Below, in pieces: positions 26,301-35,387 of a stretch of DNA of 64,000 nt; the stretch's first letter is position 1, and every line of letters begins with the position of its first letter. Location: positions 1-64,000 of the forward strand of contig NZ_JALJCJ010000007.1 in NCBI RefSeq assembly GCF_022899935.1, read 5' to 3'. Both the position numbers and the translations under genes were made by a program. The notes beneath the pieces were generated by a model that made no database searches, was not told where the DNA came from, and worked only from the letters and a program-made list of their open reading frames with translations. Origin of the DNA: Shinella curvata (GTDB lineage Bacteria; Pseudomonadota; Alphaproteobacteria; Rhizobiales; Rhizobiaceae).

Positions 26301-26333
26301 AAAGATGATTTTTCAAGCTTTGGAGCGGAAAAC

Positions 26334-26591
26334 ATGTCTTCGGTGGTGATCTATACGCGTCAGTTCTGCGGCTATTGCAGCGCGGCGAAAAAACTCCTGG
26401 AGACGAAGGGCGTAACCTTCGAGGAGCATGACGCGACCTATGCGCCCGAGGTGCGCCAGGAAATGATCAAGCGCGCCAATGGTCGCAATACCTTCCCGCA
26501 GATCTTCATCAACGAGCGCCATGTCGGCGGCTGCGACGACCTGCACGCGCTGGAGCGCGCGGGTGAACTCGACGCGCTGCTGGCTGCCTGA
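26334..26591 (+). CDS. grxC: Glutaredoxin 3
   Basis: An 85-residue dithiol glutaredoxin. The active site is CGYC at residues 12-15 (more often CPYC), with the glutathione-binding TFPQIFI and GGCDDL motifs. It reduces protein disulfides and mixed disulfides with glutathione in the cytosol. It lies between comF and the nitrilase-family gene, only ten bases before the latter, so it is probably in one transcript with the following three genes. Confidence 0.95.
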   Translation: MSSVVIYTRQFCGYCSAAKKLLETKGVTFEEHDATYAPEVRQEMIKRANGRNTFPQIFINERHVGGCDDLHALERAGELDALLAA

Positions 26592-26601
26592 GGGGACTGA
26601 G

Positions 26602-27459
26602 ATGACCGTCACGATCGCCGCCCTCCAGATGTGCTCCGGGACCGACCCCGTCCGCAACGTGGAGACGATGCGGCGCCTCGTGCGCGAGGCAGCCGCCAAG
26701 GGTGCCATCTATGTCCAGACGCCGGAAATGACTGGCGCACTGCAACGTGACCGCGCGGGCCTGCGTGCCATCCTGCGCAGTGAGGATGACGACCTCGTCG
26801 TCGCCGCAGCCGCAGAGCTTGCCGCAGAACTCGGCATCCACGTCCATGTCGGCTCCACGGCCATCGCGCTTGCGGACGGCAAGGTCGCCAACCGCGGCTT
26901 CCTCTTCGGCCCCGACGGCGCGAAGATCTGCAGTTACGACAAGATCCACATGTTCGATGTCGATCTCGACAATGGCGAGAGCTGGCGTGAAAGCGCGGTC
27001 TATTCGCCCGGCGCGGTCGCCCGCATGGCGGACCTGCCCTTCGCCAAGCTCGGCTTCGCCATCTGCTACGACGTGCGCTTCCCCGAACTCTTCAAGACGC
27101 AGGCCCAGGCCGGCGCCGAAATCATCTCCGTGCCGGCAGCCTTCACCCGCCAGACGGGCGAGGCGCATTGGGAAATCCTGCTGCGGGCCCGCGCCATCGA
27201 GAACGGCGTCTATATCATCGCTGCCGCACAAGCTGGTGTGCATGAGGACGGCCGTGAAACCTTCGGCCACTCCATGATCGTCGATCCCTGGGGCCGCGTG
27301 CTGGCCTCTGCCGGCGGCACCGGCGAGGCCGTCATACTGGCCGAAGTGGATATCGCCGCGGTCAAGGCAGCCCATGACAAGATTCCCAACCTGCGCAACG
27401 GCCGCGCCTTCACGCTCGACGTATCGGGCGCGCCCGCGAAGGGAGGCGTTGCCGCGTGA
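26602..27459 (+). CDS. Nitrilase-superfamily carbon-nitrogen hydrolase (NIT1-like amidase)
   Basis: A 285-residue hydrolase with the Glu-Lys-Cys triad at Glu42 (TPEMTG), Lys114 (YDKIHMFDVD) and Cys155 (AICYDVRFPEL). The sequence around the catalytic Cys and the final DPWGRVLA match the NIT1 branch, whose members repair deaminated glutathione. Neighbouring grxC makes that a sensible fit (inference). Its last four bases (GTGA) overlap the start of the DUF1178 gene. Confidence 0.9.
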   Translation: MTVTIAALQMCSGTDPVRNVETMRRLVREAAAKGAIYVQTPEMTGALQRDRAGLRAILRSEDDDLVVAAAAELAAELGIHVHVGSTAIALADGKVANRGFLFGPDGAKICSYDKIHMFDVDLDNGESWRESAVYSPGAVARMADLPFAKLGFAICYDVRFPELFKTQAQAGAEIISVPAAFTRQTGEAHWEILLRARAIENGVYIIAAAQAGVHEDGRETFGHSMIVDPWGRVLASAGGTGEAVILAEVDIAAVKAAHDKIPNLRNGRAFTLDVSGAPAKGGVAA

Positions 27460-27884
27460 TCCGCTACGAACTCTCCTGTGACAACGGCCATGCTTTCGAA
27501 GGTTGGTTCGGCTCGGCCGATGATTTCGACCGCCAGCAGACGATGGCGCTTGTCACCTGTCCGACCTGCAATTCGCCGCATGTCGCCAAGCGCCTGATGG
27601 CGCCCTCCGTTTCCACCGCGCGCAAGAAGGAGACGCGGCAGGAGATGGTCATGCAGGCCGGCCAGAAGGAAATGATGAGCAAGCTGCGCGAGATCGTCAC
27701 GACGATCCGCGCGAATTCCGAAGATGTCGGCGAGCGCTTCCCGGAAGAGGCCCGCAAGATCCACTACGGCGAGACCGAACAACGCGGCCTGATCGGCAAG
27801 GCCTCGGCCGAGGAGGTTCGTGATCTGCTGGACGAAGGCGTCGAGATCGCCCCCCTGCCCGTCCTGCCCGACGACACCAACTGA
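27456..27884 (+). CDS. DUF1178 family zinc-ribbon-like protein
   Basis: A 142-residue cytosolic protein beginning MIRYELSCDNGHAFEGWF with a second pair CPTC at about 35-38, so the N-terminus is probably a rubredoxin-like zinc ribbon. The C-terminal half is charged and helical. The family is common in alphaproteobacteria and nearly always follows the nitrilase-like amidase; the function is unknown. The start is a GTG overlapping the upstream stop (GTGA). Confidence 0.88.
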   Translation: MIRYELSCDNGHAFEGWFGSADDFDRQQTMALVTCPTCNSPHVAKRLMAPSVSTARKKETRQEMVMQAGQKEMMSKLREIVTTIRANSEDVGERFPEEARKIHYGETEQRGLIGKASAEEVRDLLDEGVEIAPLPVLPDDTN

Positions 27885-28462
27885 TGCGCGGCCATCATCT
27901 CGCCATCTACAATTTCGGCCTGCATGTCGATGACTTCGAGAGCCCGCGCGTGGAAGGATTTCTCCTGCGCGAGCCCTTCAATTTCGAGGCGGCGCGCCGG
28001 GCGGATGGGTTTGTCGGCCGTTCGGGTTATGTCGGAGTACCTGGACCGAGAAGCTGGGGGCCAAAGGTCCATCCACGCTTCATCACAGGCAGCGGCTTTG
28101 ACGACGCGCCCGCCTCGCTGTCACTCTGGGCGAGCATCGAGGCTCTCATGGCATTCACCTATAACGGCGTGCATGCCGACGCGCTGAAACATGCGCGCAA
28201 CTGGAACCAGCCTCAGGCATGGCCCTCGCTCGTCTTGTGGTGGGTGCCGGAACGGTCGCGGCCAGCCTGGGCCGATGGCGCCGAACGGCTGGAGGCGTTG
28301 CATGACCATGGCCCGACGCCCCACGCCTTCAATTTCAAGACGCCCTTCTGTCCCGACGGCAATCCCCTTGTGATCGATCGCGACAGCGTGAGGGCGAAGG
28401 CCCAGCAGAATACGGCAAGCCAGGAAGACCTGCTCGCGGTGGTGAAAACCCTGAAAGCGTGA
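27884..28462 (+). CDS. DUF3291 domain protein
   Basis: A 192-residue protein with the features of DUF3291: HLAIYNFG at the start, LSLWASIEALMAF, then LVLWWVPERSRP and GPTPHAFNF towards the end. The fold resembles antibiotic-synthesis monooxygenase-like barrels, but activity is not established. It is translationally coupled to DUF1178 (TGATG). The stop codon abuts the ubiG stop on the other strand without any spacer. Confidence 0.82.
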   Translation: MRGHHLAIYNFGLHVDDFESPRVEGFLLREPFNFEAARRADGFVGRSGYVGVPGPRSWGPKVHPRFITGSGFDDAPASLSLWASIEALMAFTYNGVHADALKHARNWNQPQAWPSLVLWWVPERSRPAWADGAERLEALHDHGPTPHAFNFKTPFCPDGNPLVIDRDSVRAKAQQNTASQEDLLAVVKTLKA

Positions 28463-29212
28463 TCAGGCCGAGGCGCGCCGCGCCACCAGCATGTAGTTCA
28501 CGTCCATGTCCTTCGACAGGTTCCACTGGTTCAACAGCGGATTGAAGAACACGCCCGTGCGGTCCGTCACCGTCAGGCCGGAAGCGTTGAGGGGCTTTTC
28601 GATCTCTTCCGGGCGCACCAGCTTTTCATATTGATGCGTGCCGCGCGGCAGCCAGCGCAGAACGTTTTCCGCAGCGAAGATCGCCAGTGCCGCCGCCTTC
28701 ATCGTGCGGTTGATCGTGGCGACGAAGGTCATGCCGCCGGGGCGCACCATGGAGGCGCAGGTGGTGAGGAAGAAATCGACGTCGGAGACATGCTCGACCA
28801 CTTCCATGTTGAGCACAACGTCGAAGCTTTCGCCGGCCTCGGCAAGCGCCTCGGCCGTCACCGCGCGATAATCGACGGGTACACCGCTGCCCGCCGCATG
28901 CGCCTTGGCGATGCCGATATTCTTTTCGGAGGCATCCGCGCCGAGCACATCGGCGCCCATGCGCGCCATCGGCTCGGAGAGCAGGCCACCGCCGCAGCCG
29001 ATATCGAGGATGCGCAGGCCTTCCAGCGGGCGATGCGCCTTGGGGTCTCGCCCGAACTGGCCGCAGACCATGTCGCGGATATAGGTGAGCCTGATAGGAT
29101 TGAACTTGTGCAGCGGGCGGAACTTGCCCGTCGGATCCCACCACTCGGCGGCCATCGCCGAAAAGCGGTCGACTTCCGCCTGGTCGATCGTCGTGCGGGC
29201 TGCCTCGCTCAT
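28463..29212 (-). CDS. ubiG: Ubiquinone biosynthesis O-methyltransferase UbiG
   Basis: A 249-residue SAM-dependent methyltransferase doing both O-methylations of ubiquinone synthesis. The early motif [22 protein letters not shown], the SAM loop [18 protein letters not shown] (about 69-86) and the late [10 protein letters not shown] are diagnostic. Length fits. It is read convergently with DUF3291. In many rhizobia the aspartokinase gene lysC adjoins ubiG; here a sugar-acid cluster does. Confidence 0.96.
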   Translation of the reverse strand: MSEAARTTIDQAEVDRFSAMAAEWWDPTGKFRPLHKFNPIRLTYIRDMVCGQFGRDPKAHRPLEGLRILDIGCGGGLLSEPMARMGADVLGADASEKNIGIAKAHAAGSGVPVDYRAVTAEALAEAGESFDVVLNMEVVEHVSDVDFFLTTCASMVRPGGMTFVATINRTMKAAALAIFAAENVLRWLPRGTHQYEKLVRPEEIEKPLNASGLTVTDRTGVFFNPLLNQWNLSKDMDVNYMLVARRASA

Positions 29213-29284
29213 GGCGTTCTCCTTCGCGTCCGTGTCCCCGTGAAGTCGGCCTCCACGGGGCGGATGTCAAGAGGGCGAAGCGTC

Positions 29285-30409
29285 TCAGCCGATGCGCGTC
29301 GCCTTTAGCCTGTCCTCATCGAGCGTAATGCCGAGCCCCGGCGCTTCACCTAGCAGCAGCCAGCCGTTCTCGTGCCGCAGGGGTGTGACGAGCGGATAGT
29401 CGCGGCGCTCTTCGCTCCATTCCGGCGCGTCATAGGGATATTCGAGGAAAGGCGCATCGCCGGCACCCGCCGTCAAATGGGCATTGGCCAGCACGCCGAT
29501 GCCGTTCGTCCAGGAATGCGGGGTGAAGGTCACGCCCGCCTCGCGCGCCTGGAAGGCGAGCCGTCGGCAGCCGGTGATGCCGCCGACCAGGGCGACGTCA
29601 GGCTGGATGACGTCGAACGCTCGCTCCTCGATGATATCGCGGAATTCGTAGAGTTCGCGGGTCATCTCACCGCCGGCGATACGGATATCCGTCGCCTCCT
29701 TCAGCGCTTTCATGCCCTTGCGGTCGGAGCGGTGCAACGGCTCCTCCATCCAGTAGATGCCGAGCCGTTCCAGTTCGCGTGCCACGACCAGCGCATCCTT
29801 GAAGGTCCAGGGCAGCGTGGTGTCCCACGGCATACGCCAACCCTGGTTGCAATCGACCATCAGTTCCAGTTTGTCACCGACACGGGCGCGGATCGCCTCA
29901 AGCGCCTTGACGTCGTCGCGCCAGCCATTGCGCCCGCCGGCGGAGGACGAGAAGCGCACCTTCATCGCCGGAAAACCTTCGGCGATATAGCGCTCGGCCT
30001 GATCGGCCATGGCGGCGGGATCGCGCAGCACGCCGGAGGAGGCGTAGAGCCGCACGCGATCCGCCCGTCCGCCCAGCATACGCCAGACCGGCTCACCCGT
30101 CACTTTGCCGGCGAGGTCCCACAGCGCCAGATCGAGCGGCCAGCAGCGGCCATAGTGGAAGTTGATATGCGACAGCACCTCATAGTGCCGCTCGAGGTGG
30201 CGCGGATCCTGCCCGACGAACAGATCCTCGTGACCCTCGAACCCCTTCATCAGGTCGCCGGAACCGATGCCCTCGCGCCCTTCGTCATCCCGCACCCGCA
30301 CGATCGTCGCATCGAATTGCTGGCGCGGGCGGCCATCCCAGCTGGCCTTGAACGGCGGATCGAGCGGCAGCCGGTGATGGCTGATCTCGATGGAAACGAT
30401 CTTGCTCAT
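29285..30409 (-). CDS. Enolase-superfamily (mandelate racemase/muconate lactonizing) dehydratase
   Basis: A 374-residue enzyme. Metal ligands are predicted at Asp186 (VDCNQG), Glu222/223 (MEEP) and Glu248 (AGGE); the catalytic histidine is His298 in FTPHSW. The usual KxK on the second strand reads Lys150-Val-Arg152. The overall layout matches acid-sugar dehydratases of the mandelate racemase subgroup, but the substrate cannot be read. It is the last gene of a three-gene cluster with an aldehyde dehydrogenase and an iron alcohol dehydrogenase. Confidence 0.88.
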   Translation of the reverse strand: MSKIVSIEISHHRLPLDPPFKASWDGRPRQQFDATIVRVRDDEGREGIGSGDLMKGFEGHEDLFVGQDPRHLERHYEVLSHINFHYGRCWPLDLALWDLAGKVTGEPVWRMLGGRADRVRLYASSGVLRDPAAMADQAERYIAEGFPAMKVRFSSSAGGRNGWRDDVKALEAIRARVGDKLELMVDCNQGWRMPWDTTLPWTFKDALVVARELERLGIYWMEEPLHRSDRKGMKALKEATDIRIAGGEMTRELYEFRDIIEERAFDVIQPDVALVGGITGCRRLAFQAREAGVTFTPHSWTNGIGVLANAHLTAGAGDAPFLEYPYDAPEWSEERRDYPLVTPLRHENGWLLLGEAPGLGITLDEDRLKATRIG

Positions 30410-30431
30410 ATGGCTCCCTCCCCGTTAAATC

Positions 30432-31931
30432 TCAGCCGAACTGCTGCCAGATCGTCTTGTAGTCGCAATATTTGTCGATCGCATGCACCGAACGGTCGCG
30501 GCCGAAACCGGATTGCTTGAAGCCGCCGAAGGGGGTCGCGAAATTCGACATGTCGTAGGTGTTGATCCAGACCGTGCCGGCATGGATGCCTTCGGAGAAG
30601 CGATGCGCGCGGTCCATGTCGCGGGTGAAGACCGCGCCGGCCAGGCCGTAGATCGTGTCGTTGGCGATCGCCAGCGCCTCTTCCTCGGTGTCGAAACCGA
30701 TGGCCGCGAGAACGGGGCCGAAAATCTCCTGCCGGGCGATGCGCATGTCGTTCGTCACATCGGTGATCACGCCCGGCGAAACGTAGTAGCCGCCCGTTTC
30801 CGACAGCACGCGCTCCGCCCCGAAGGCCCGGCGGCCGCCATCCTTCTCGCCCGCCTCGATCAACCCAAGCACCTTCTCCATATGCTCCGCCTCGATCAAC
30901 GCGCCGATCTGCGCCGAGGGTTCGAAGGGATGCGCCAGCGCGATCTCGCGCTTCACCACCGCCTCGATCTTCGCAATGAGGGCATCCTGCACCGAGCGCT
31001 GCACGACGAGGCGCGTGGCGGCATGGCAGGTCTCGCCGGAATTGTAGAAGCAGCCCCAGGCGGCGGCACTCGCCGCCGCATCGAGATCGGCATCCTCGAA
31101 GACGACGAGCGGCGACTTGCCGCCGAGTTCGAGCGCCACGCGCTTGAGGTTCGATTGCGCCGCATAACCCATGATCAGCTTGCCGACCTCCGTCGAGCCG
31201 GTGAAAGCGACCATGTCGACATCCCCATGCAGCGCCAGCGGCTTGCCGACCTCTTCGCCAAAGCCGGTGACAACATTGAAGACACCGGCCGGAAGCCCGG
31301 CCTCGATCGCGAGTTCCGCAAGCTTCAAGGCCGAAAGCGAGGACTGCTCCGCCGGCTTCAGCACGACGGAATTGCCCGCGGCAATCGCCGGCCCGAGCTT
31401 CCAGGCATCGATGATCATCGGATAGTTCCACGGCGTGATCGCCGCAACGACGCCGAGCGGCACCTTACGCACCAGCGCGCGGGCCTTCGGTCCGGTCGGC
31501 GCGATCTCGTCATAGAGCTTGTCGATCATCTCGCCATAATACTGGATGCCATCGGCGCAGAGCCGCACATCGACACCGAGCGACGCCTGCACCGGCTTGC
31601 CGACATCGAGCGTTTCCAGAAGCGCCAGTTCCTCACCATGGGCACGGATCAGGTCTGCCCAGCACAGCATGATCTTCTTCTTCTCCAGCGGCTCTCTGGC
31701 GTGCCAGATGCCGCTGGCAAAGGCCGCGCGGGCCGAGGCGACAGCGTGGTCGACATCGGTGGCATCGCCCCGCGCAAGCACGGCGCCCGGCTTCCCATCC
31801 ATCGGACGGGTGCGCGTGAAGGTACGGCCCGATTTGGCCGGCTCGGCCTTGCCGTCGATGAAGTGCCCGCGCGCGAGCGACAGGCCATCGAGGCGCTGTT
31901 GCCAATAGGCGCGGCTATATTGCTCGGTCAT
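30432..31931 (-). CDS. NAD(P)-dependent aldehyde dehydrogenase
   Basis: A 499-residue ALDH superfamily enzyme. Visible: the cofactor segment ITPWNYPMIIDAWKLGPAIA, GSTEVGK, the general base Glu in ELGGKSP and the catalytic Cys in NSGETCHA, with the C-terminal PFGGFKQSGFGRD. It resembles PuuC/BetB-like enzymes that oxidise aldehydes to acids. The cluster context suggests a short-chain aldehyde made by the alcohol dehydrogenase or from a dehydrated sugar acid. It is spaced 22 bp from the dehydratase and nine from the alcohol dehydrogenase. Confidence 0.9.
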   Translation of the reverse strand: MTEQYSRAYWQQRLDGLSLARGHFIDGKAEPAKSGRTFTRTRPMDGKPGAVLARGDATDVDHAVASARAAFASGIWHAREPLEKKKIMLCWADLIRAHGEELALLETLDVGKPVQASLGVDVRLCADGIQYYGEMIDKLYDEIAPTGPKARALVRKVPLGVVAAITPWNYPMIIDAWKLGPAIAAGNSVVLKPAEQSSLSALKLAELAIEAGLPAGVFNVVTGFGEEVGKPLALHGDVDMVAFTGSTEVGKLIMGYAAQSNLKRVALELGGKSPLVVFEDADLDAAASAAAWGCFYNSGETCHAATRLVVQRSVQDALIAKIEAVVKREIALAHPFEPSAQIGALIEAEHMEKVLGLIEAGEKDGGRRAFGAERVLSETGGYYVSPGVITDVTNDMRIARQEIFGPVLAAIGFDTEEEALAIANDTIYGLAGAVFTRDMDRAHRFSEGIHAGTVWINTYDMSNFATPFGGFKQSGFGRDRSVHAIDKYCDYKTIWQQFG

Positions 31932-31940
31932 AGCGTATCC

Positions 31941-33083
31941 TCAAAGCGTCCGGGGCAAGGCCATCATCGTGGCGGCGATCATGTCGATATCGGCGTCCGA
32001 GACCTCGCGGATCGTCGCGCGGCGCATCGGTTGGTTTTCCGGCGCGCGCATCTCGCGGGCGAGATCTTCGGCGGAAAAACCGGCAAAGGCCCTGGGCAGC
32101 GCACGAACGACGCCGCATCGGTCCATGAGATCACTGACGAAGCCGGGTAACAGCGCCGCATCGGAAAGACCGCAGGCCCGCGCGGCGGCGGCGAGATCGG
32201 CCGTGTCGGCCTCGGCAAGCCAGGTCAGCGTTGCCTCGAAGCCGAGCGCGGTTGCAAGCCCGTGGTGAACGGGTGCAAGGCCAGCCAGCGCATGGCTGAT
32301 ATTGTGGGCGATCGCCGTGCCGCAATTGTCGATGGCCACGCCGGCATAGCAGGAACCGAGCAGCACGTTCCCCCGTGCCTCCATATCCACCGGGTGCTTC
32401 ACCGCCGTTTCAAGCGCCTCCGTCAGGAGACGCAGCGCCGCATGGGCGTAGAGCGCTCCGCCGGCATGCGCATTGCGGTTGGTCGCGGCTTCGAAGGCAT
32501 GAACGAAGGCATCGAGGCCGCACCAGGCTGTGAGACTTGCCGGCAACGTCACGGTCAGCGCGGGGTCGAGCAGGACAAGGTCTGCTTTCGTCTCGGGCCC
32601 CCAGATCCAGAGCTTTTTGCCTTCCGGCCCGGCGAAGATCGTCGTCGCGGACGTTTCCGAGCCGGTGCCCGCCGTCGTCGGCACCATGATCTTTTTCAGA
32701 GGCGCCTTCGGCAGCGGATTGGCCGCAAGCGCATAGTGCATCGGATCCTTGTCCGCCGCTGCGACACAGGCCGCGATCTTGGCGATATCCAGCGCCGAAC
32801 CGCCGCCGATGCCGACAACGAGATCCTTGCCGCGCGCCGCATCACTCGCCGCCTGCACATGGGCAAGCTTCGGCTCGCCCGCGAAACGCGAGAAAAACTC
32901 CGCCGCAATCCCTTCCTTGGCGAACTGGGCGGCGAGCCGCTCTTCAAGTCCGCCTGCGGCGAGAAAGCCATCGATGACGACGAGCGCGCTCCGGGCTTCC
33001 AGCGCGCCGGCGGAGGAGGCGATGGTGGCATGAATGCCTTCGCCGAAACGGATATCGGGCACGAATGAAGTTGAAAATGTCAC
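31941..33083 (-). CDS. Iron-containing alcohol dehydrogenase
   Basis: A 380-residue group III (iron) alcohol dehydrogenase or maleylacetate-reductase-like protein. The NAD-binding GIGGGSALD near residue 90, TTAGTGSE, and metal-binding CGLDAFVHAFEA with later AHNISHALAG and HHG are the family marks. The start is a GTG at 33083 with GGGGA seven bases upstream; the earlier in-frame ATG lies within the divergent regulatory region. It is the first gene of the catabolic cluster and faces a LysR gene. Confidence 0.86.
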   Translation of the reverse strand: MTFSTSFVPDIRFGEGIHATIASSAGALEARSALVVIDGFLAAGGLEERLAAQFAKEGIAAEFFSRFAGEPKLAHVQAASDAARGKDLVVGIGGGSALDIAKIAACVAAADKDPMHYALAANPLPKAPLKKIMVPTTAGTGSETSATTIFAGPEGKKLWIWGPETKADLVLLDPALTVTLPASLTAWCGLDAFVHAFEAATNRNAHAGGALYAHAALRLLTEALETAVKHPVDMEARGNVLLGSCYAGVAIDNCGTAIAHNISHALAGLAPVHHGLATALGFEATLTWLAEADTADLAAAARACGLSDAALLPGFVSDLMDRCGVVRALPRAFAGFSAEDLAREMRAPENQPMRRATIREVSDADIDMIAATMMALPRTL

Positions 33084-33129
33084 GAAAATTCCCCGGAGAT
33101 GAATTTCCCAACCGTGCATCACGATTTCA

Positions 33130-33150
33130 GATTTTCAAATCCTTGGATTT
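33130..33150. promoter_or_regulatory. Candidate LysR operator in the divergent intergenic region
   Basis: Two overlapping dyads: GATTT-TC-AAATC (33130-33141) and the perfect AAATCC-TT-GGATTT (33137-33150). They lie between divergent Fe-ADH and LysR genes, the usual place for a LysR-type regulator site. CAAATC recurs at 33171-33176. Confidence 0.45.
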
Positions 33151-33176
33151 TTCGGGCTTTTTGATAACTTCAAATC

Positions 33177-34151
33177 ATGAAAGACAATCTGCTCGCTCAC
33201 ATCCCGCTGGAAGCCTTCCGTGTCTTCGATGCCGCCTGCCGTCACATGAACTTTTCCCGTGCGGGGCGTGAGCTGAACATTACCCAAGCGGCCGTCAGTC
33301 GTCGCATCAAGGGACTGGAGGATCATCTCGACGCACCCCTTTTCACCCGTCGGGGCAAGAACCTGGCGCTGACGCCGCGCGGCGAAAAACTGTTTCAGCG
33401 CGTGCGGGCCTCGCTCGACTATCTCGAGGAAAGCCTCGAACCCTTTCGCACCGGCGCCGGACAGAGCATTGCGCTTGCCGCCAGCGGTTCGGTCTCGCAT
33501 CTCTGGCTGGGAAAGCGCCTGCGCGACTTCGCCCGCGACACGCCCGACGTCGCCATACGGCTGACCACATCGGACAGTCCCGCCGACCTCGCCTCGGAGA
33601 ACAACGATCTCGTGATCCTCTATTCGGCGGGCGACCATCCGCGCTGGGACCTGACGCTGCTTGTAGCGGAAGAGCTGGCGCCGGTCGCCTCACCAGACTA
33701 CATTGCCCGCAAGGGGCTCGATGCGACGGCGGTCAGCCTTGCGGATCTCGCCGGTCTCGATCTCATCGACTACGAACGCTTCAACGCCAACTGGATATCG
33801 TTCCGCCCCTGGCTGGAGCGGGTGGCACCGGAGGCTTTTCGACGCCTGCCACCGCCGCGTCCGCATCTCACCTTCTCCACCTACGCACTCGCGGTCGATG
33901 CGGCGCTCAGCGGCGATGGCGTGGCGCTCGGCAGCCTCGGCCTCGTCGCGGAGCAGTTGGACAAGGGCACGCTTGTGCAGCTTGGCCACACCAGCCTGTC
34001 CACGGGCTACGGCTATCACCTCGGCCTGCCGAAATTCCGCACCCCGCACCCTGCCGCGCTGCGGCTGCACGAACACCTGCTTTCCGCCCGCACGCGGCCG
34101 AAAATACCTGACCGCCCGCACCAAGTTTCTATTGGCGAGACCGGCGAATAG
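33177..34151 (+). CDS. LysR family transcriptional regulator (GcvA-like)
   Basis: A 324-residue regulator. The N-terminal winged HTH (about 8-66) reads FRVFDAACRHMNFSRAGREL, then ITQAAVSRRIKGLE and LFTRRGKNLALTPRGE; the rest is a periplasmic-binding-like effector domain. Together with a tail AVDAALSGDGVALGS it resembles GcvA-type LTTRs. It is divergent from the alcohol dehydrogenase cluster, with a palindromic AT-rich region between, so it most likely controls that cluster (inference). The effector is unknown. Confidence 0.9.
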   Translation: MKDNLLAHIPLEAFRVFDAACRHMNFSRAGRELNITQAAVSRRIKGLEDHLDAPLFTRRGKNLALTPRGEKLFQRVRASLDYLEESLEPFRTGAGQSIALAASGSVSHLWLGKRLRDFARDTPDVAIRLTTSDSPADLASENNDLVILYSAGDHPRWDLTLLVAEELAPVASPDYIARKGLDATAVSLADLAGLDLIDYERFNANWISFRPWLERVAPEAFRRLPPPRPHLTFSTYALAVDAALSGDGVALGSLGLVAEQLDKGTLVQLGHTSLSTGYGYHLGLPKFRTPHPAALRLHEHLLSARTRPKIPDRPHQVSIGETGE

Positions 34152-34211
34152 TGTCACACTTTGGGCCAGACAGGACCGAATCCGGAGCGAGGGGATGCGC
34201 AAAGGAGCTGG

Positions 34212-34466
34212 ATGTCCCTGAAAGGGGACGAGAAGCTTGCCGCTTCGCCTGAAACCGGATCGGGGACAATGACGCTGACTGCCCTTTGCATGGCTGGCTA
34301 CACTTTCATCGCGCTGCGCTTCATCGATTGCAGCCTGCGCGAAGGTGAAAACAGTGGCGGCAGATGGGACGCGGATCGGGTGCTTGGACTTCTCCTCTGC
34401 CTTGTCTGGCCGCTCGCGCTTGCAGGCACCCTGGTTGTAGCCTATCAGGAGCGGGAGATCGGCTGA
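34212..34466 (+). CDS. Small two-helix membrane protein, unknown
   Basis: An 84-residue protein with two hydrophobic stretches (about 20-36 and 56-76) joined by a charged loop. AGGAG lies five bases before the ATG at 34212, which supports this start. I recognise no family. It precedes two genes for envelope or exported proteins in the same direction, with 75 bp to the next. Confidence 0.6.
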   Translation: MSLKGDEKLAASPETGSGTMTLTALCMAGYTFIALRFIDCSLREGENSGGRWDADRVLGLLLCLVWPLALAGTLVVAYQEREIG

Positions 34467-34541
34467 TCCCGCGGGCCTTGGCCCTGCCTTGCCAAAGGCA
34501 CGGTATCGACCGCATCGCCACGGGCAACGGCGCGGGTCGGC

Positions 34542-35381
34542 ATGACGCAGCGAAAGCAAGGCAGATCCGGCTTGGTCGTCTTCGGGCTCTTCGCCGCCGT
34601 GCTGCTGGGGGCAATCGGCGCGACGGTGCTTCTGGCCAACGACTACCGCAATCTCAACCTGCTGCTCGCCCGCTTCGGCTATGCGCCGATCCAAGCGGCC
34701 CCGGAGGAGCGCGTGCTGCGCCCCTATGAGCTCAAGGGCAACCGAATGCCGCGGCCCAAGGGTCTCATTTCCGAGCGCCTGCTGGTCCCGGTCACGCCCA
34801 TGCAGACAAAATTCGTCCGCACCATCCGCAAGGCGCCAGAAGCCCTCTGCGAGGCATTGCGCCGTGCCGGTTTCGGCAATTTCGGCTGGAAGGCCGGCAT
34901 CTTCGACAAGGACAGCTGGGAGTGCCAGTCCTACCGGGAGTTTCCCCGCACAGATGGCGGCACGGCGGTTCCCTCCTCCGCCTTCCTGTCGATCAAGGGC
35001 AATGCCGAAACCCGTGTCTCCTCCTTCCGCATCAAGCTCAACATCGAGGACAAAGCGACGCAGGATGCGGTGACGGATGCCGTCATCGCCGCCATCCGCG
35101 TCTTCCTCGACGAAGTGCGATGGGAGGACGCACCGGAAATCTTTGGCGATATCCGCGCGCTGAAAGAGTTCGACATCATCCGCTTCGGCAACCGCATCCT
35201 TCTCAAGAAGGAATTCAGCGAGACACCGCGCTACAATTTCATCGTCACGCCCGACCGCACGCGCAATCGAGGCTCCTACCTGCCAGACTATTTCGACCGC
35301 AGCCGCTGGATGCCGCTGCGGGAGAATTTCGGCGAACGCCTTGATGTGCCGGGCGCCGGCACGCACATTCCAGCCGAGTGA
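34542..35381 (+). CDS. Membrane-anchored protein of unknown function (possibly DUF6030)
   Basis: A 279-residue protein with an N-terminal membrane anchor (about 10-32) and a large extracytoplasmic domain containing two cysteines (ALCEAL and WECQSY) that could pair. It may belong to DUF6030, a rhizobial family, but I am unsure. The next gene starts six bases later and encodes an exported nuclease-fold protein, so they are probably co-transcribed. No catalytic motif is visible. Confidence 0.65.
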   Translation: MTQRKQGRSGLVVFGLFAAVLLGAIGATVLLANDYRNLNLLLARFGYAPIQAAPEERVLRPYELKGNRMPRPKGLISERLLVPVTPMQTKFVRTIRKAPEALCEALRRAGFGNFGWKAGIFDKDSWECQSYREFPRTDGGTAVPSSAFLSIKGNAETRVSSFRIKLNIEDKATQDAVTDAVIAAIRVFLDEVRWEDAPEIFGDIRALKEFDIIRFGNRILLKKEFSETPRYNFIVTPDRTRNRGSYLPDYFDRSRWMPLRENFGERLDVPGAGTHIPAE

Positions 35382-35387
35382 ACGAGG

